NCBI GenBank assembly: GCA_001449105.1
Contig: LNIY01000128.1
Location: 1-64,000 of the forward strand
DNA length: 64,000 nucleotides
Reading direction: 5' to 3'
Source: Caulobacter vibrioides
GTDB lineage: Bacteria; Pseudomonadota; Alphaproteobacteria; Caulobacterales; Caulobacteraceae
The notes beneath the pieces are model-generated. The model was not told the origin of the DNA. It made no database searches and saw nothing but the letters and a program-made list of their open reading frames with translations. The translations under genes were made by a program, and so were the position numbers. The first letter of the stretch is position 1; every line of letters starts with the position of its first letter. This document shows, one piece after another, positions 28,782-39,035 of the stretch.

Positions 28782-30245
28782 GTGAGCGAGGCGCCCGCCC
28801 AACTGGCCGACGACTTCGGCCCACCCGACGAAGCCCTGGCGCAAGCCAAGTGGTTGAAGCTGGTCGAGAAGACCCTGAAGGGGGCCGATTTCGACGAGAC
28901 CCTGGTGCGCGCCACGCCGGACGGCATCGCCATCCGCCCGCTCTACACCGCCGCCGACGCCGTGACCGTGGCCCGCGACCTGCGCCCGCGCGACATCGAT
29001 CGTCCCTGGGACCTGCGCACCCGCGTCGCCCATCCCGATCCCAGGCGCGCCAACGCCGAGATCCTGAAGGACCTGGAGAACGGCGCGGCCTCGGTGCTGG
29101 TGGCGCTGGATCCGACGGGCAAGTCCGGCGTCGCCGTCGGCTCGCGCGAGGACCTGGCCCGCGTGCTGGACGGCGTGCTGCTCGATCTCGCCCCCGTGGC
29201 GCTGGACGCCGGGTTCATGGGGCCCAAGGCCGCCGACTGGCTGGCCGCCCTGGCCAAGGCCGCCCCCAATGCGCCGCTGGCCTTCCACATGGACCCGCTC
29301 AGCGCCTGGATGCAGGCCGGCGTCAGCCCCGGCCCGATCGAAAGCCATATCTTCTCCGCCGCCACGGTCGGCGCGCGCCTGGCGGAGACCTACGCCACGG
29401 CCAGCCTGTTCCTGGCCACCGGCCGCGCCGTGCACGAGGCCGGCGGCTCCAACACCGAGGAACTGGCGGTGATGGCCGCCAGCGCCGTCGCCTACGCCAA
29501 GGCCCTGGTCCGCTCGGGCCTGTCGATGGACGAGGCCTGGTCGCGCATCGTGCTCGGCGTCAGCCTGGACGGCGAGTACTTCACGGGCGTGGCCAAGGTG
29601 CGCGCCGTCCGCTCGCTGTGGGTCCAGCTGACCAGGGCCTGCGGCGTCGACGTTCCGGCCCGCATCGAGGCCCGCTCGTCGCAGCGCATGCTGGCCAGGG
29701 CCGACGCCTGGACCAACCTGCTGCGCCTGACCGCCGCCGGCTTCGCGGGCGCGGTGGGCGGCGCCGACACGGTGGTGCTGGGCGCCTTCACCGACGCTAT
29801 CGGCCTGCCGACCGCCTTCGCCCGCCGCCAGGCCCGCAACACCCAGCTCGTCTTGATGGAAGAGAGCCACCTGGGCCGCGTCGCCGACCCGGCCGGCGGC
29901 GCCTGGTATCTCGACACCCTGACCGACCAGCTGGCCCGCGCGGCCTGGGGCGGCTTCCAGGCCATCGAGGCCGACGGCGGGATCGTCAAGGCGCTGGAAA
30001 GCGGTCTGATCGCCGATATCGTCGCCGAAACGCGCGAGGGGCAGGAAGCCGCCTTCGCCGACAAGAGCCGCAAGATCCTGGGCGTCACCGCCTTCCCCAA
30101 CGCCGACGACAAGACGCCAGAGGTCGAAACGCCCGATCCGGCCGCCTTCGCCGTCGACGGCCCCGATCCGCGCCTTCCCGGCCCGGACAGCCGCTGCCCG
30201 GCCCTGACGCCGATCCGCTTCGCCGCCGCCTTCGAGGGAGCCTGA
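28782..30245 (+). CDS. mutA: Methylmalonyl-CoA mutase small (beta) subunit
   Basis: The 487-residue protein is the non-catalytic partner of MutB. It has the family's barrel motifs, such as IRPLYTAADA (about 48), DIDRPWDLRTRVAHPDPRRAN (about 74), EAGGSNTEELAVMAASAVAYAKAL and ARNTQLVLMEESHLGRVADPAGGAWYLDTLTD (about 350-385). It lacks a cobalamin-binding DxHxxG and stops well short of the roughly 620 residues of other small subunits. GTG at 28782 has AGGAGA 8-9 bases upstream and starts the family homology. It precedes mutB by 3 bases and so forms an operon. It joins isomerisation of methylmalonyl-CoA to succinyl-CoA in the cytoplasm. Confidence 0.88.
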   Translation: MSEAPAQLADDFGPPDEALAQAKWLKLVEKTLKGADFDETLVRATPDGIAIRPLYTAADAVTVARDLRPRDIDRPWDLRTRVAHPDPRRANAEILKDLENGAASVLVALDPTGKSGVAVGSREDLARVLDGVLLDLAPVALDAGFMGPKAADWLAALAKAAPNAPLAFHMDPLSAWMQAGVSPGPIESHIFSAATVGARLAETYATASLFLATGRAVHEAGGSNTEELAVMAASAVAYAKALVRSGLSMDEAWSRIVLGVSLDGEYFTGVAKVRAVRSLWVQLTRACGVDVPARIEARSSQRMLARADAWTNLLRLTAAGFAGAVGGADTVVLGAFTDAIGLPTAFARRQARNTQLVLMEESHLGRVADPAGGAWYLDTLTDQLARAAWGGFQAIEADGGIVKALESGLIADIVAETREGQEAAFADKSRKILGVTAFPNADDKTPEVETPDPAAFAVDGPDPRLPGPDSRCPALTPIRFAAAFEGA

Positions 30246-30248
30246 GCC

Positions 30249-32405
<2,157 letters not shown>

Positions 32406-32475
32406 GTGGCTAGACAAGACGTCTGTACATTTTGTCCAGATCGTCACTGACCTTTTGTCGGGTCATTCGGACGAT

Positions 32476-32484
32476 TTATCCACA
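32476..32484 (+). promoter_or_regulatory. Perfect DnaA-box consensus
   Basis: TTATCCACA matches the consensus DnaA box exactly, 19 bases upstream of the Uma2 gene. The surrounding 32406-32502 region is AT-rich and also has a TTTTGTC direct repeat (32430 and 32453) and an AGACGTCT palindrome (32417). A single box does not make an origin; transcriptional control by DnaA or chance are both possible. Confidence 0.4.
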
Positions 32485-32502
32485 TCGTGCTATCGTCGCG
32501 CC

Positions 32503-33081
32503 ATGAACGCTCCGGGCCGCCTTGCCGAAACCGTCGCGACGCACCGCTTCACGTATGACGACGTGCTGCGGATGGTCGAAGCCGGCATTCTGGCGGACGA
32601 TGCGCGCGTCGAGCTGATCGAGGGGGAACTGATCGCGGTGTCGCCGGAAAGCGTGCCTCATGTTCGCTGTCGGCGCTGGCTGACCCAGTTCTTCACCCGC
32701 CGCCTGGCCGAGGGCGAATGGGAGATCAATTCGGACGCCCCGATCCGCCTGGACGATCAGACCGCGCCGGAACCCGACCTGGCCATATTCCCCAGCGCCA
32801 TCCACGACCGCGACCTCAAGGGAAGCGACGTGGTTCTGGCTATCGAGGTGTCCGTGTCGAGCCAGGCTTTCGACCTGGGCCGGAAGGCCGAGCTCTACGC
32901 CGCCGCGGGCGTTCGCGAATACTGGGTCGTCGACGTATCGGGTCGGCGACTGATCATCCATCGAGAGCCCACGGCCGGCGGCTATCGCTCGGTCTGGGAG
33001 GAAGGCGCTCGCGGCGGCGTGGCGCCGAAGGCCTTCCCGCACCTGGAAATCCGCGTCGGGGAACTGCCGCTGAGCGACTAG
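32503..33081 (+). CDS. Uma2-family PD-(D/E)XK nuclease-like protein
   Basis: The 192-residue protein belongs to the Uma2 (DUF820) family: FTYDDVLRMVEAGIL, ELIEGELIAVSPES, PEPDLAIFPSA and VVLAIEVSVSSQAFDLGRKAELYAAAGVREYWVVDV. The D of PEPDLAIF, the E of AIEVSVSS and the later KAELYA lysine form the PD-(D/E)XK-type active site. The biological role of the family is poorly known. The ATG at 32503 was preferred over a frame start 16 codons earlier because family homology begins there. Its stop overlaps the convergent DUF4112 gene by 4 bases. Confidence 0.82.
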   Translation: MNAPGRLAETVATHRFTYDDVLRMVEAGILADDARVELIEGELIAVSPESVPHVRCRRWLTQFFTRRLAEGEWEINSDAPIRLDDQTAPEPDLAIFPSAIHDRDLKGSDVVLAIEVSVSSQAFDLGRKAELYAAAGVREYWVVDVSGRRLIIHREPTAGGYRSVWEEGARGGVAPKAFPHLEIRVGELPLSD

Positions 33082-33548
33082 CGCCTGCCAGCCTTGGCCT
33101 TCTTCTTGCGGCGCTTGAGGTCGACCTCCTCGGGCGCGCCGTGGCGGGCCTCGATGTCCTTCTGCAGCGCCTTGGCCGCCATCAGGTGGCCGGGGAACAG
33201 GGTGTCGACCGCCCAGCCGATCACGGGCACGGCGCTGGTCGAGCTGTCGAACAACATGTAGGCGGCCATGCGCGCCACGGTCGGCAGGGAGGCCCGCGCC
33301 TGCCAGGCCTGGTAGCCGAGCAGGATCCCCGCCCCGACGCTGTAGACGGTGTTGGCGCCCGGCACCCAGGCCAGCACGCCGTCGAGGCCGATGCCGACGG
33401 GACCGACGCCGATCAGCCGGTCCGACAGGCGCTTGATGGTCTCGGCGTTGCGCCAGGCCCTGTGCGCCCGCTGCCGATGGCCGGCCTGGCCCCCATCAAG
33501 GGTTTCGGCGTCGATCACTTCGCCTTGCAGGACGGCTTCGTCGGTCAT
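33078..33548 (-). CDS. DUF4112 membrane protein (copy 1)
   Basis: The 156-residue protein has the DUF4112 core: KRLSDRLIGVGPVGIGLDGVLAWVPGANTVYSVGAGILL (about 39-77) and VPVIGWAVDTLFPGHLMAAKAL. Two or three hydrophobic segments (about 45-80 and 90-115) indicate an inner-membrane protein. A basic tail (KRRKKKAKAGRR) ends it. Function unknown. It lies 32 bases downstream of a second DUF4112 gene on the same strand, so the two are probably a tandem duplication and may be co-transcribed. Confidence 0.75.
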   Translation of the reverse strand: MTDEAVLQGEVIDAETLDGGQAGHRQRAHRAWRNAETIKRLSDRLIGVGPVGIGLDGVLAWVPGANTVYSVGAGILLGYQAWQARASLPTVARMAAYMLFDSSTSAVPVIGWAVDTLFPGHLMAAKALQKDIEARHGAPEEVDLKRRKKKAKAGRR

Positions 33549-33580
33549 GTCGTCTCAACGCCTCGCCGCGAGCTTGGTTG

Positions 33581-34075
33581 TCAGCCCAGGAACACCACCC
33601 GGCGCTTTTCCTTGCCGGACCGGATGCGCTCGAGCAGGTCGCGGTACTCGGCCGTACCTTGCGCCTCCTTGCGCGATCCCTCGAAGTAGATCGTGTCGTC
33701 CATGTGCTTGAGCAACATCCCGCCGGCCCACTTCTGGCCGGTGAACAGGGTGTCGGCCACCGCGCCCAGGCCCGGCGGGCCCAGCGGCAGCAGGGCGTCG
33801 ATCAGCAGCACGGCGGTCATCTGGATCAGGATCATCGGCGCGGCCCGGGCCCGCGCGCCGTCGAACAGCAGCACCCCGCCCGCGCCCAGCGAGTAGAGCG
33901 AACCGGCCCCGCCGAACCAGGCCAGTATGCCGTCCAGGCCGATGCCGACCGGACCGACCCCGATGATGTTGTCGGACAGCTTGACCGTGCGCTCGACGCT
34001 GCCCCGGATGTTGTGCAGGTCGAGATGCGATTTGGCGAAGAACAACGGCCAGCCCCCCAGCTTAAGCGCGGGCAA
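33581..34075 (-). CDS. DUF4112 membrane protein (copy 2)
   Basis: The 164-residue protein shares with its downstream neighbour the segment KLSDNIIGVGPVGIGLDGILAWFGGAGSLYSLGAGGVLLFDG and GLGAVADTLFTGQKWAGGML. It is a second DUF4112 membrane protein. No ATG occurs before the conserved core. TTG at 34075 (GAGG upstream) and TTG at 34045 (GGGGGG 7 bases upstream) are both possible starts, so the N-terminus is uncertain. Function unknown. Confidence 0.7.
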   Translation of the reverse strand: MPALKLGGWPLFFAKSHLDLHNIRGSVERTVKLSDNIIGVGPVGIGLDGILAWFGGAGSLYSLGAGGVLLFDGARARAAPMILIQMTAVLLIDALLPLGPPGLGAVADTLFTGQKWAGGMLLKHMDDTIYFEGSRKEAQGTAEYRDLLERIRSGKEKRRVVFLG

Positions 34076-34220
34076 TCTGCCTCAAGGCAAGGCTTGCCGG
34101 AAGCCGGTTTCCCGCCACGCGCGAAACTTCGCCTTGTCGCCATGCGCGAGCGCCCGGAGCCCCTCGCGGCGCGCGCCGTTTATGCTTAACTATGCGCCAT
34201 CGATCGAAGGACCCGCAGGC

Positions 34221-34538
34221 ATGCTGATCTCGACCACCCCGTTCATCGAGGGCCGTCCGGTCCAGGAGTACAAGGGCGCGGTCTATTCCCAGGCGATCCT
34301 CGGCGCCAACGTCGTGCTCGACCTCCTGGCCTCGATCCGCGACTTCATCGGCGGCCGCTCCAGCTCCTACGAGCGAGTGCTGGCCAGAGCCCGGGAAGAC
34401 GCCCTGAAGAACCTGACCAAGGAAGCCGAGAAGGTCGGCGCCAACGCCATCCTGGCGGTCGATCTCGACTACAACACCGTCGGTCCCAACGGCCAGATGA
34501 TGATGGTTTCGGTTTCCGGCACGGCGGTCGTCCTCTAA
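34221..34538 (+). CDS. YbjQ/UPF0145-family protein
   Basis: The 105-residue protein matches the YbjQ family: MLISTTPFIEGRPVQEYKGAV at the start, GANVVLDLLASIRDFIGGRSSSYERVLARAREDALKNL in the middle and GANAILAVDLDYNTVG near the end. Members form homopentamers and were once called heavy-metal-binding. Their role is unknown. The ATG at 34221 was taken because homology starts at the first residue. It is just upstream of the MeaB gene (9-base gap) and probably shares its transcript. Confidence 0.85.
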   Translation: MLISTTPFIEGRPVQEYKGAVYSQAILGANVVLDLLASIRDFIGGRSSSYERVLARAREDALKNLTKEAEKVGANAILAVDLDYNTVGPNGQMMMVSVSGTAVVL

Positions 34539-34547
34539 GCCTGCGGC

Positions 34548-35531
34548 GTGTCTCCGCCCGTCCTCGACATCGCCGATATCGAAGCCCGCCTCGTCGCCGG
34601 CGAGCGTGCGGCCCTGGCCCGCGCCATCACCCTGGTCGAGAGCCGCCGCGCCGATCACCAGGCCGCCGCCCGCGACCTGCTCCAGCGCCTGATGCCGCGC
34701 ACCGGCGCCGCCCAGCGGGTCGGGATCACCGGCGTTCCCGGAGCCGGCAAGTCGACCACCATCGAGAGCCTGGGCTGCGCCCTGACGGCGGCCGGCCACA
34801 AGGTGGCGGTGCTGGCGGTGGACCCCTCGTCAGGCCGCCATGGCGGCTCGATCCTCGGCGACAAGACCCGCATGGAACGGCTCAGCGTCGATCCGAACGC
34901 CTTCATCCGTCCCTCCCCGTCCGGCGGCGCGCTTGGCGGGGTGGCCCGCAAGACCCGCGAGGCGATGCTGCTGTGCGAGGCCGCCGGCTTCGACGTGGTG
35001 ATCGTCGAGACCGTGGGCGTGGGCCAGTCCGAGACGGTCGTCGCCGACATGGTCGACATCTTCGTGGCCCTGCTGATCCCAGGCGGCGGCGACGAGCTCC
35101 AGGGCATCAAGAAGGGCTTGATCGAGCTGGCCGACCTCCTGGTGATCAACAAGGCCGACGCCGATCCGAAAAAGGCCGAACGCTCGGCCCGCGACTATCG
35201 CAACGCCCTGCATATCCTGACGCCCGCCCATCCGGACTGGACCCCGCCGGTGCTGACCGCCTCGGGCCTGACCGGCGCCGGCCTCGACATCCTGTGGAGC
35301 CAGGTCGAGCGCCACCGCGAGGTGATGGCCGCCAATGGCGCGAGGGTGTCCCGCCGCGCCGACCAGGACGCTCGCTGGATGTGGGCCATGGTCAATGACC
35401 GCCTGGCCGAGGCCTTCCGCGCCTCGCCCGCCGTCGCCGCCCTGGTCGGCGATACCGAGGGCGCGGTGCGGGCAGGCCGACTGCCCGCCTCGGCCGCCGC
35501 CGACCGGCTGCTGAAGGCGTTCGGGCTGTAA
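34548..35531 (+). CDS. meaB: MeaB/ArgK-type GTPase, chaperone of methylmalonyl-CoA mutase
   Basis: The 327-residue G3E-type GTPase has Walker A GVPGAGKST (about 62-70), DPSSGRHGGSILGDKTRME (about 92-110), SGGALGGVARKTREA, ETVGVGQSE (switch region), IPGGGDELQGIKKG, and NKAD for guanine recognition (about 201). MeaB loads and protects the cobalamin cofactor of methylmalonyl-CoA mutase. GTG at 34548 is the only reasonable start. Its closeness to mutAB (2.1 kb) supports the role. ArgK is an old name for the same family. Confidence 0.93.
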   Translation: MSPPVLDIADIEARLVAGERAALARAITLVESRRADHQAAARDLLQRLMPRTGAAQRVGITGVPGAGKSTTIESLGCALTAAGHKVAVLAVDPSSGRHGGSILGDKTRMERLSVDPNAFIRPSPSGGALGGVARKTREAMLLCEAAGFDVVIVETVGVGQSETVVADMVDIFVALLIPGGGDELQGIKKGLIELADLLVINKADADPKKAERSARDYRNALHILTPAHPDWTPPVLTASGLTGAGLDILWSQVERHREVMAANGARVSRRADQDARWMWAMVNDRLAEAFRASPAVAALVGDTEGAVRAGRLPASAAADRLLKAFGL

Positions 35532-35533
35532 GG

Positions 35534-35636
35534 ACCCCCTCCGGCCCTTCGGGCCACCTCCCCCAGAAGGGGAGCATCTGCTTAGTTAGATCCTCCCCTT
35601 CTGGGGGAGGTGGCCCGAAGGGCCGGAGGGGGCCGC
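35534..35636. repeat. Inverted pair of REP-like modules
   Basis: Two copies of the module built from CTCCCCC...GGGGGAG, GGCCCGAAGGGCC and a GGAGGGGG tail face each other (about 35534-35575 and 35590-35636). The whole unit is a large palindrome just after the MeaB stop. It may terminate the mut-region transcript. Variants of the same module occur at 145-186 and 38631-38677. Confidence 0.8.
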
Positions 35637-35667
35637 TCCGCAGAGAGCGGATCAACGGAGGAAACCG

Positions 35668-36318
35668 ATGGCGCTTATCCTGCACGCCCACCCGCTCTCG
35701 TCGTTCTGCCACAAGGCGCTGACGGCGCTGTACGAGCTGGACCTTTCGTTCGAGCAGCGGATGGTCGACTTCGGCGATCCGGCGTCCGCAGAGGCCTTCC
35801 GCGCCTTGTGGCCGATGGCGCGGATGCCGGTGCTGGAAGACAGGGGCCGTGGCGCGATCGTGCCGGAGAGCTCGATCCTGATCGAGTACCTGCAGATCCA
35901 TCATCCCGGCGCCGTACGGCTGATCCCCGAGGATCCGGACGCGGCGCTGGAAGTGCGGGCCAGGGACCGGTTCTTCGATCTTTCCGTGCAGGTCCCGATG
36001 CAGAAGATCGTCAACGACCGGATCCGGCCGGCCGACGCCAAGGATCCGCATGGCCTGGCCGAAGCCCGCGCCCATCTCTCCACCGCCCTCGACATCGTCG
36101 AGCGCGACCTGGAGGGCCGAACCCGGGCGGCGGGCGAAGCCTTCAGCCTGGCCGACTGCGCCGCCGCTCCCGCCCTGTTCTACGCCGACAAGGTCACGCC
36201 GCTGGCGCCCGAACGGCCCAACGCTGCGGCCTATCTCGAACGGCTGAAGGCCCGGCCGTCCTATGCGCGCACGCTGAAGGAAGCCGAGCCCTATATGCGG
36301 TTCTTTCCGACGGCCTGA
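35668..36318 (+). CDS. Glutathione S-transferase family protein
   Basis: The 216-residue protein has an N-terminal thioredoxin-like domain (ILHAHPLSSFCHKALTALYELDL, with S10-S11-F-C as the candidate glutathione-activating site), RMPVLED and ESSILIEYLQ (the glutathione gamma-glutamyl site), and a helical C-terminal domain with FSLADCAAAPALFYADKV. GGAGG lies 9 bases upstream of the ATG. It is cytosolic and detoxifying by analogy. A second GST at 36497 on the opposite strand is only distantly similar. Confidence 0.88.
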   Translation: MALILHAHPLSSFCHKALTALYELDLSFEQRMVDFGDPASAEAFRALWPMARMPVLEDRGRGAIVPESSILIEYLQIHHPGAVRLIPEDPDAALEVRARDRFFDLSVQVPMQKIVNDRIRPADAKDPHGLAEARAHLSTALDIVERDLEGRTRAAGEAFSLADCAAAPALFYADKVTPLAPERPNAAAYLERLKARPSYARTLKEAEPYMRFFPTA

Positions 36319-36356
36319 TCGGATCGACAGTCACCCGAAGACCACCCCAGATCCGT

Positions 36357-36454
36357 CCTTCCCCGCGAAGGCGGGGACCCAAGCCGAGTCTGCGGGTCGC
36401 TCTCGGCCGCGCCTTCCGCTGAAACGCAGCTTGGATCCCCGCCTTCGCGGGGAT
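36357..36454. repeat. Pair of CCCCGC palindromes between convergent GST genes
   Basis: CCCCGC-GAAG-GCGGGG (36361-36376) and ATCCCCGC-CTTC-GCGGGGAT (36435-36454) are two small palindromes of the same type in opposite loop orientation, separated by about 58 bases without coding potential. They can pair with each other as well. They probably act as a bidirectional terminator. Confidence 0.7.
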
Positions 36455-36496
36455 GCTCGGTGAAAAGCGGCCAGAGCTGCCGAACCTAGATCCCGC

Positions 36497-37114
36497 CTAG
36501 GCCGCCGCCTCCCAGGCCAGGAACTCCGGCGTTTCCAGCAGGCGCTCGCAATAGGCGCCGGCCGCGCCGGTGTCGCCGTAGTCCGACAGGTGGACGCCAT
36601 AGGTGCGGAAGCGGGTGGCCACCGGGGTGTAGAAGGCGTCGGCGATCGACCATTCGCCCAGCAGGAACGGCCCGCCCGAGCGCTTGAGCAGCTGGTTCCA
36701 GCGCTCGGTGATCTTGCGCACGTCCTTCTGGGTGGCTTCCGACAGGTCTGCATGCTTGATCAGGCCCAGGTCCATCGGACACTCGCCGCGCAGCGACGAG
36801 AAGCCCGAATGCATTTCGGCCGCCGCCGAGCGGGCCAGGGCGCGCAGCTCCGCATCCTGCGGCCACAGCTTGGCCTCGGGAAACTTCTCGGCCAGGTATT
36901 CGCAGATCGCCAGCGAGTCCCAGACCACCAGGTCGCCGTCCTTCAGGGCGGGGGCCAGCTTGCTGGGCGAGTGCTGGGCGATGTCGGCCTCAGTGGCGTC
37001 GCCGCGTCGCAGCTCGATCTCGATCTCCTTGAACGGGATCCCGATCCGCTTGAGCACCAGCCAGGGCCGCAGCGACCAGGTCGACCACTTCTTGGTGCCG
37101 ATGACGAGTTCCAT
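36497..37114 (-). CDS. Glutathione S-transferase family protein
   Basis: The 205-residue protein starts ELVIGTKKWSTWSLRPWLVLKRIGIPFKEIEI, with S11 (W-S-T-W-S-L-R-P-W) in the position of the catalytic residue of bacterial maleylacetoacetate isomerase-like GSTs, then KLAPALKDGDLVVWDSLAICEYLAEKFP. A helical C-terminal domain with FLLGEWSIADAFYTPVATRFRTYGV follows. It is cytosolic and probably conjugates or isomerises a small electrophile. GGGAGAGAG precedes the ATG. It is divergent from the MFS gene at 37214. Confidence 0.88.
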   Translation of the reverse strand: MELVIGTKKWSTWSLRPWLVLKRIGIPFKEIEIELRRGDATEADIAQHSPSKLAPALKDGDLVVWDSLAICEYLAEKFPEAKLWPQDAELRALARSAAAEMHSGFSSLRGECPMDLGLIKHADLSEATQKDVRKITERWNQLLKRSGGPFLLGEWSIADAFYTPVATRFRTYGVHLSDYGDTGAAGAYCERLLETPEFLAWEAAA

Positions 37115-37187
37115 GACCGCTCTCTCCCTGGCGCGATAGGCGCTGGCCTTCCGGCTTAACGCGCGTCTACAGTCGCCTCAACGATTA

Positions 37188-37199
37188 GAACAACTGTTC
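37188..37199. promoter_or_regulatory. Palindrome upstream of the first MFS transporter
   Basis: GAACAACTGTTC lies directly before the AGGAGG ribosome-binding site of the MFS gene at 37214. The same motif pattern, TAGAACAA-N2-GTTYGA, occurs at the same place before the second spinster-like MFS gene at 39065 (36-50). It is a good candidate for a common operator, for example for a TetR-family repressor. The regulator is not in this window. Confidence 0.45.
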
Positions 37200-37213
37200 G
37201 AGGAGGAACGCCC

Positions 37214-38548
37214 ATGGCGGAGACGGCAACCCCGTCGCCGGTGATCGCCCCCGTGTCGAGCGGCTATCGCCGCTACGCCCTCTGGGTGCTGCTGATCATC
37301 TACACGCTGAACTTCCTCGACCGGCAGGTGGTCAACATCCTGGCCGAGCCGATCAAGCGGGACCTGGGGCTGGCCGACTGGCAGCTGGGCATGATGACGG
37401 GCCTAGCCTTCGCGATCTTCTACACCGTGCTGGGCATTCCGATCGCCCGGCTGGCCGAGCGCAAGAACCGGCCGCGGATCATCGCCGCCTCGATCCTGGC
37501 CTGGAGCGCCTTCACCGTGCTGTGCGGCTTCGCCCAGAACGTCTGGCAGCTGATCGCCGCCCGCATCGGGGTGGGCGTCGGCGAGGCCGGCTGCACCCCG
37601 CCGGCCCACTCGCTCATCACCGACTATGTGCCCAAGGAAAAACGGGCCAGCGCCATCGCCTTCTATTCGATCGGCACGCCGCTGGGCACGCTGGCCGGCA
37701 TGGCCATGGGCGGGCTGATCGCCGACGCCTACGGCTGGCGCGCGGCCTTCATGGTCGCCGGGGCGCCCGGCGTCCTGTTCGCGATCATCGCCGCCTTCAC
37801 CCTGGTCGAGCCCCGCAAGCAGCTGGCCGCCGACCTGGCCGGCCGCGCGGCCCATCAGGTCAGCTTCGGCGCGGCGCTGGCGGTGCTGATGACCAAGAAG
37901 ACCTTCTGGCTGGTGGCCTTCGCCGCCTCGATCAAGGCCTTCGTCGGCTATGGCCAGGCGCCGTTCATCGCCTCGTACTTCTTCCGCAACCACGGCGCCG
38001 ACGTCGCCGCCCTGGCCGCGCAGTTCGGGCTGAAGTCGGCCGGGTTCCTGGGCCTGGCGCTGGGCCTGATCGGCGGCACGGCCGGCGTCATCGGCGCCTG
38101 GCTGGGCGGGCAGCTGGCCGACAAGATGGGCGCCAAGGACCTGCGGGCCTACGTCACCGTGCCGGCCATCGCCTCGCTGGTCACCCTGCCCTTCTACATC
38201 GCCGCCGTCAGCCTGGACTCGGTGACCGCCGCCATCGGCATCCTGACCATTCCGATCCTGCTGGGCACGCTGTGGTACGGACCCGTCTACGCCACGGCCC
38301 AGAGCATCGTCGATCCGTCGATGCGGGCCACGGCCTCGGCCGTGCTGCTGTTCGTGATCAACCTGATCGGCCTGGGCCTGGGCCCCGTGGCCGTGGGCGC
38401 GCTCAGCGACCTCTTCGCCGGGCCGATGGGCCTGGGCGAGGCCCAGGGCGTGCGCTGGGCGCTGATCGTCTCGACGATGTTCGGCCTGGTGGCGTTCGCG
38501 CTGTTCTGGGCGGCGCGCAAGACGATCCGCGAGGACATGGTGAGCTAG
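37214..38548 (+). CDS. Spinster-like MFS transporter
   Basis: The 444-residue membrane protein has 12 predicted helices. The N-terminal sequence YTLNFLDRQVVNILAEPIKRDLGLADWQLGMMTGLAFAIFYTVLGIPIARLAERKNR is diagnostic of the spinster branch of the major facilitator superfamily, and GVGVGEAGCTPPAHSLITDYVPKEKRASAIAFYSIGTPLGTLAGM matches its next conserved region. Bacterial members import or export small lipophilic or acidic compounds. Substrate unknown. GGAGGA lies 7 bases before the ATG. Confidence 0.88.
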   Translation: MAETATPSPVIAPVSSGYRRYALWVLLIIYTLNFLDRQVVNILAEPIKRDLGLADWQLGMMTGLAFAIFYTVLGIPIARLAERKNRPRIIAASILAWSAFTVLCGFAQNVWQLIAARIGVGVGEAGCTPPAHSLITDYVPKEKRASAIAFYSIGTPLGTLAGMAMGGLIADAYGWRAAFMVAGAPGVLFAIIAAFTLVEPRKQLAADLAGRAAHQVSFGAALAVLMTKKTFWLVAFAASIKAFVGYGQAPFIASYFFRNHGADVAALAAQFGLKSAGFLGLALGLIGGTAGVIGAWLGGQLADKMGAKDLRAYVTVPAIASLVTLPFYIAAVSLDSVTAAIGILTIPILLGTLWYGPVYATAQSIVDPSMRATASAVLLFVINLIGLGLGPVAVGALSDLFAGPMGLGEAQGVRWALIVSTMFGLVAFALFWAARKTIREDMVS

Positions 38549-38677
38549 GATGAGAACCTCCCCCTCTGGGGGAGGCGATCGCGCAGCGATCGGTGGGGGG
38601 AGTGACTTCCAAAGCTTCGGAAGCTGAGAACACCCCCTCCGGCCCTCCGGGCCACCTCCCCCACAGGGGGAGGATCC
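38549..38677. repeat. Two REP-like modules of different type
   Basis: About 38550-38601 is a CTCCCCC...GGGGGAG hairpin followed by a CGATCGC...GCGATCG hairpin and G-run, the inverse of the module at 215-266. About 38631-38677 is the inverse GGCCCGAAGGGCC-type module. Together they fill the gap after the first MFS gene and probably end its transcript. Confidence 0.78.
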
Positions 38678-38679
38678 TC

Positions 38680-38847
38680 TTATCGGCGCGGAAAGCAGTA
38701 GGCGAAGGGATAGGGATCGGCGGGAACGCCCGTGTCCCAGCGCTCCAGCGCCTTCAGCGAGCGGGCGTGGTTGAACTGGGCCAGCGAGACGATCTGCGCC
38801 TCGCGGACGGGCGTTTCCTGTTCGGACTTGCGGGGGGCGGCTTGCAT
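38680..38847 (-). CDS. Small protein of 55 residues, unknown
   Basis: A short frame reads MQAAPRKSEQETPVREAQIV onward to FCFPRR-like end (positions 38847 to 38680, TAA stop). A strong GGAGG lies 6 bases before the ATG, and the composition (charged, then aromatic DPYPFAYCFPRR end) looks coding. I do not recognise a family. It runs opposite to the flanking MFS genes, between them, and its 3' end abuts the REP-like modules. A stress or regulatory small protein is possible; no function can be read. Confidence 0.55.
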   Translation of the reverse strand: MQAAPRKSEQETPVREAQIVSLAQFNHARSLKALERWDTGVPADPYPFAYCFPRR

Positions 38848-39035
38848 GAGAGACCTCCGACGCGGCGGCCGTTCGAGCGGCCTTGTATGACGCCAGTAAG
38901 CCCGCTCTTTCCTGAACGTCCCCGCCCCTTCCTGTTATCTGCGGTTCATCCCCGCGCCGCAAAGCCGCCACCATTCCGAAGCTTCGAAAAGGGGGTGGCG
39001 CTCCACCTGCCGTTGGGTCACAGTCCAGGCAAATA

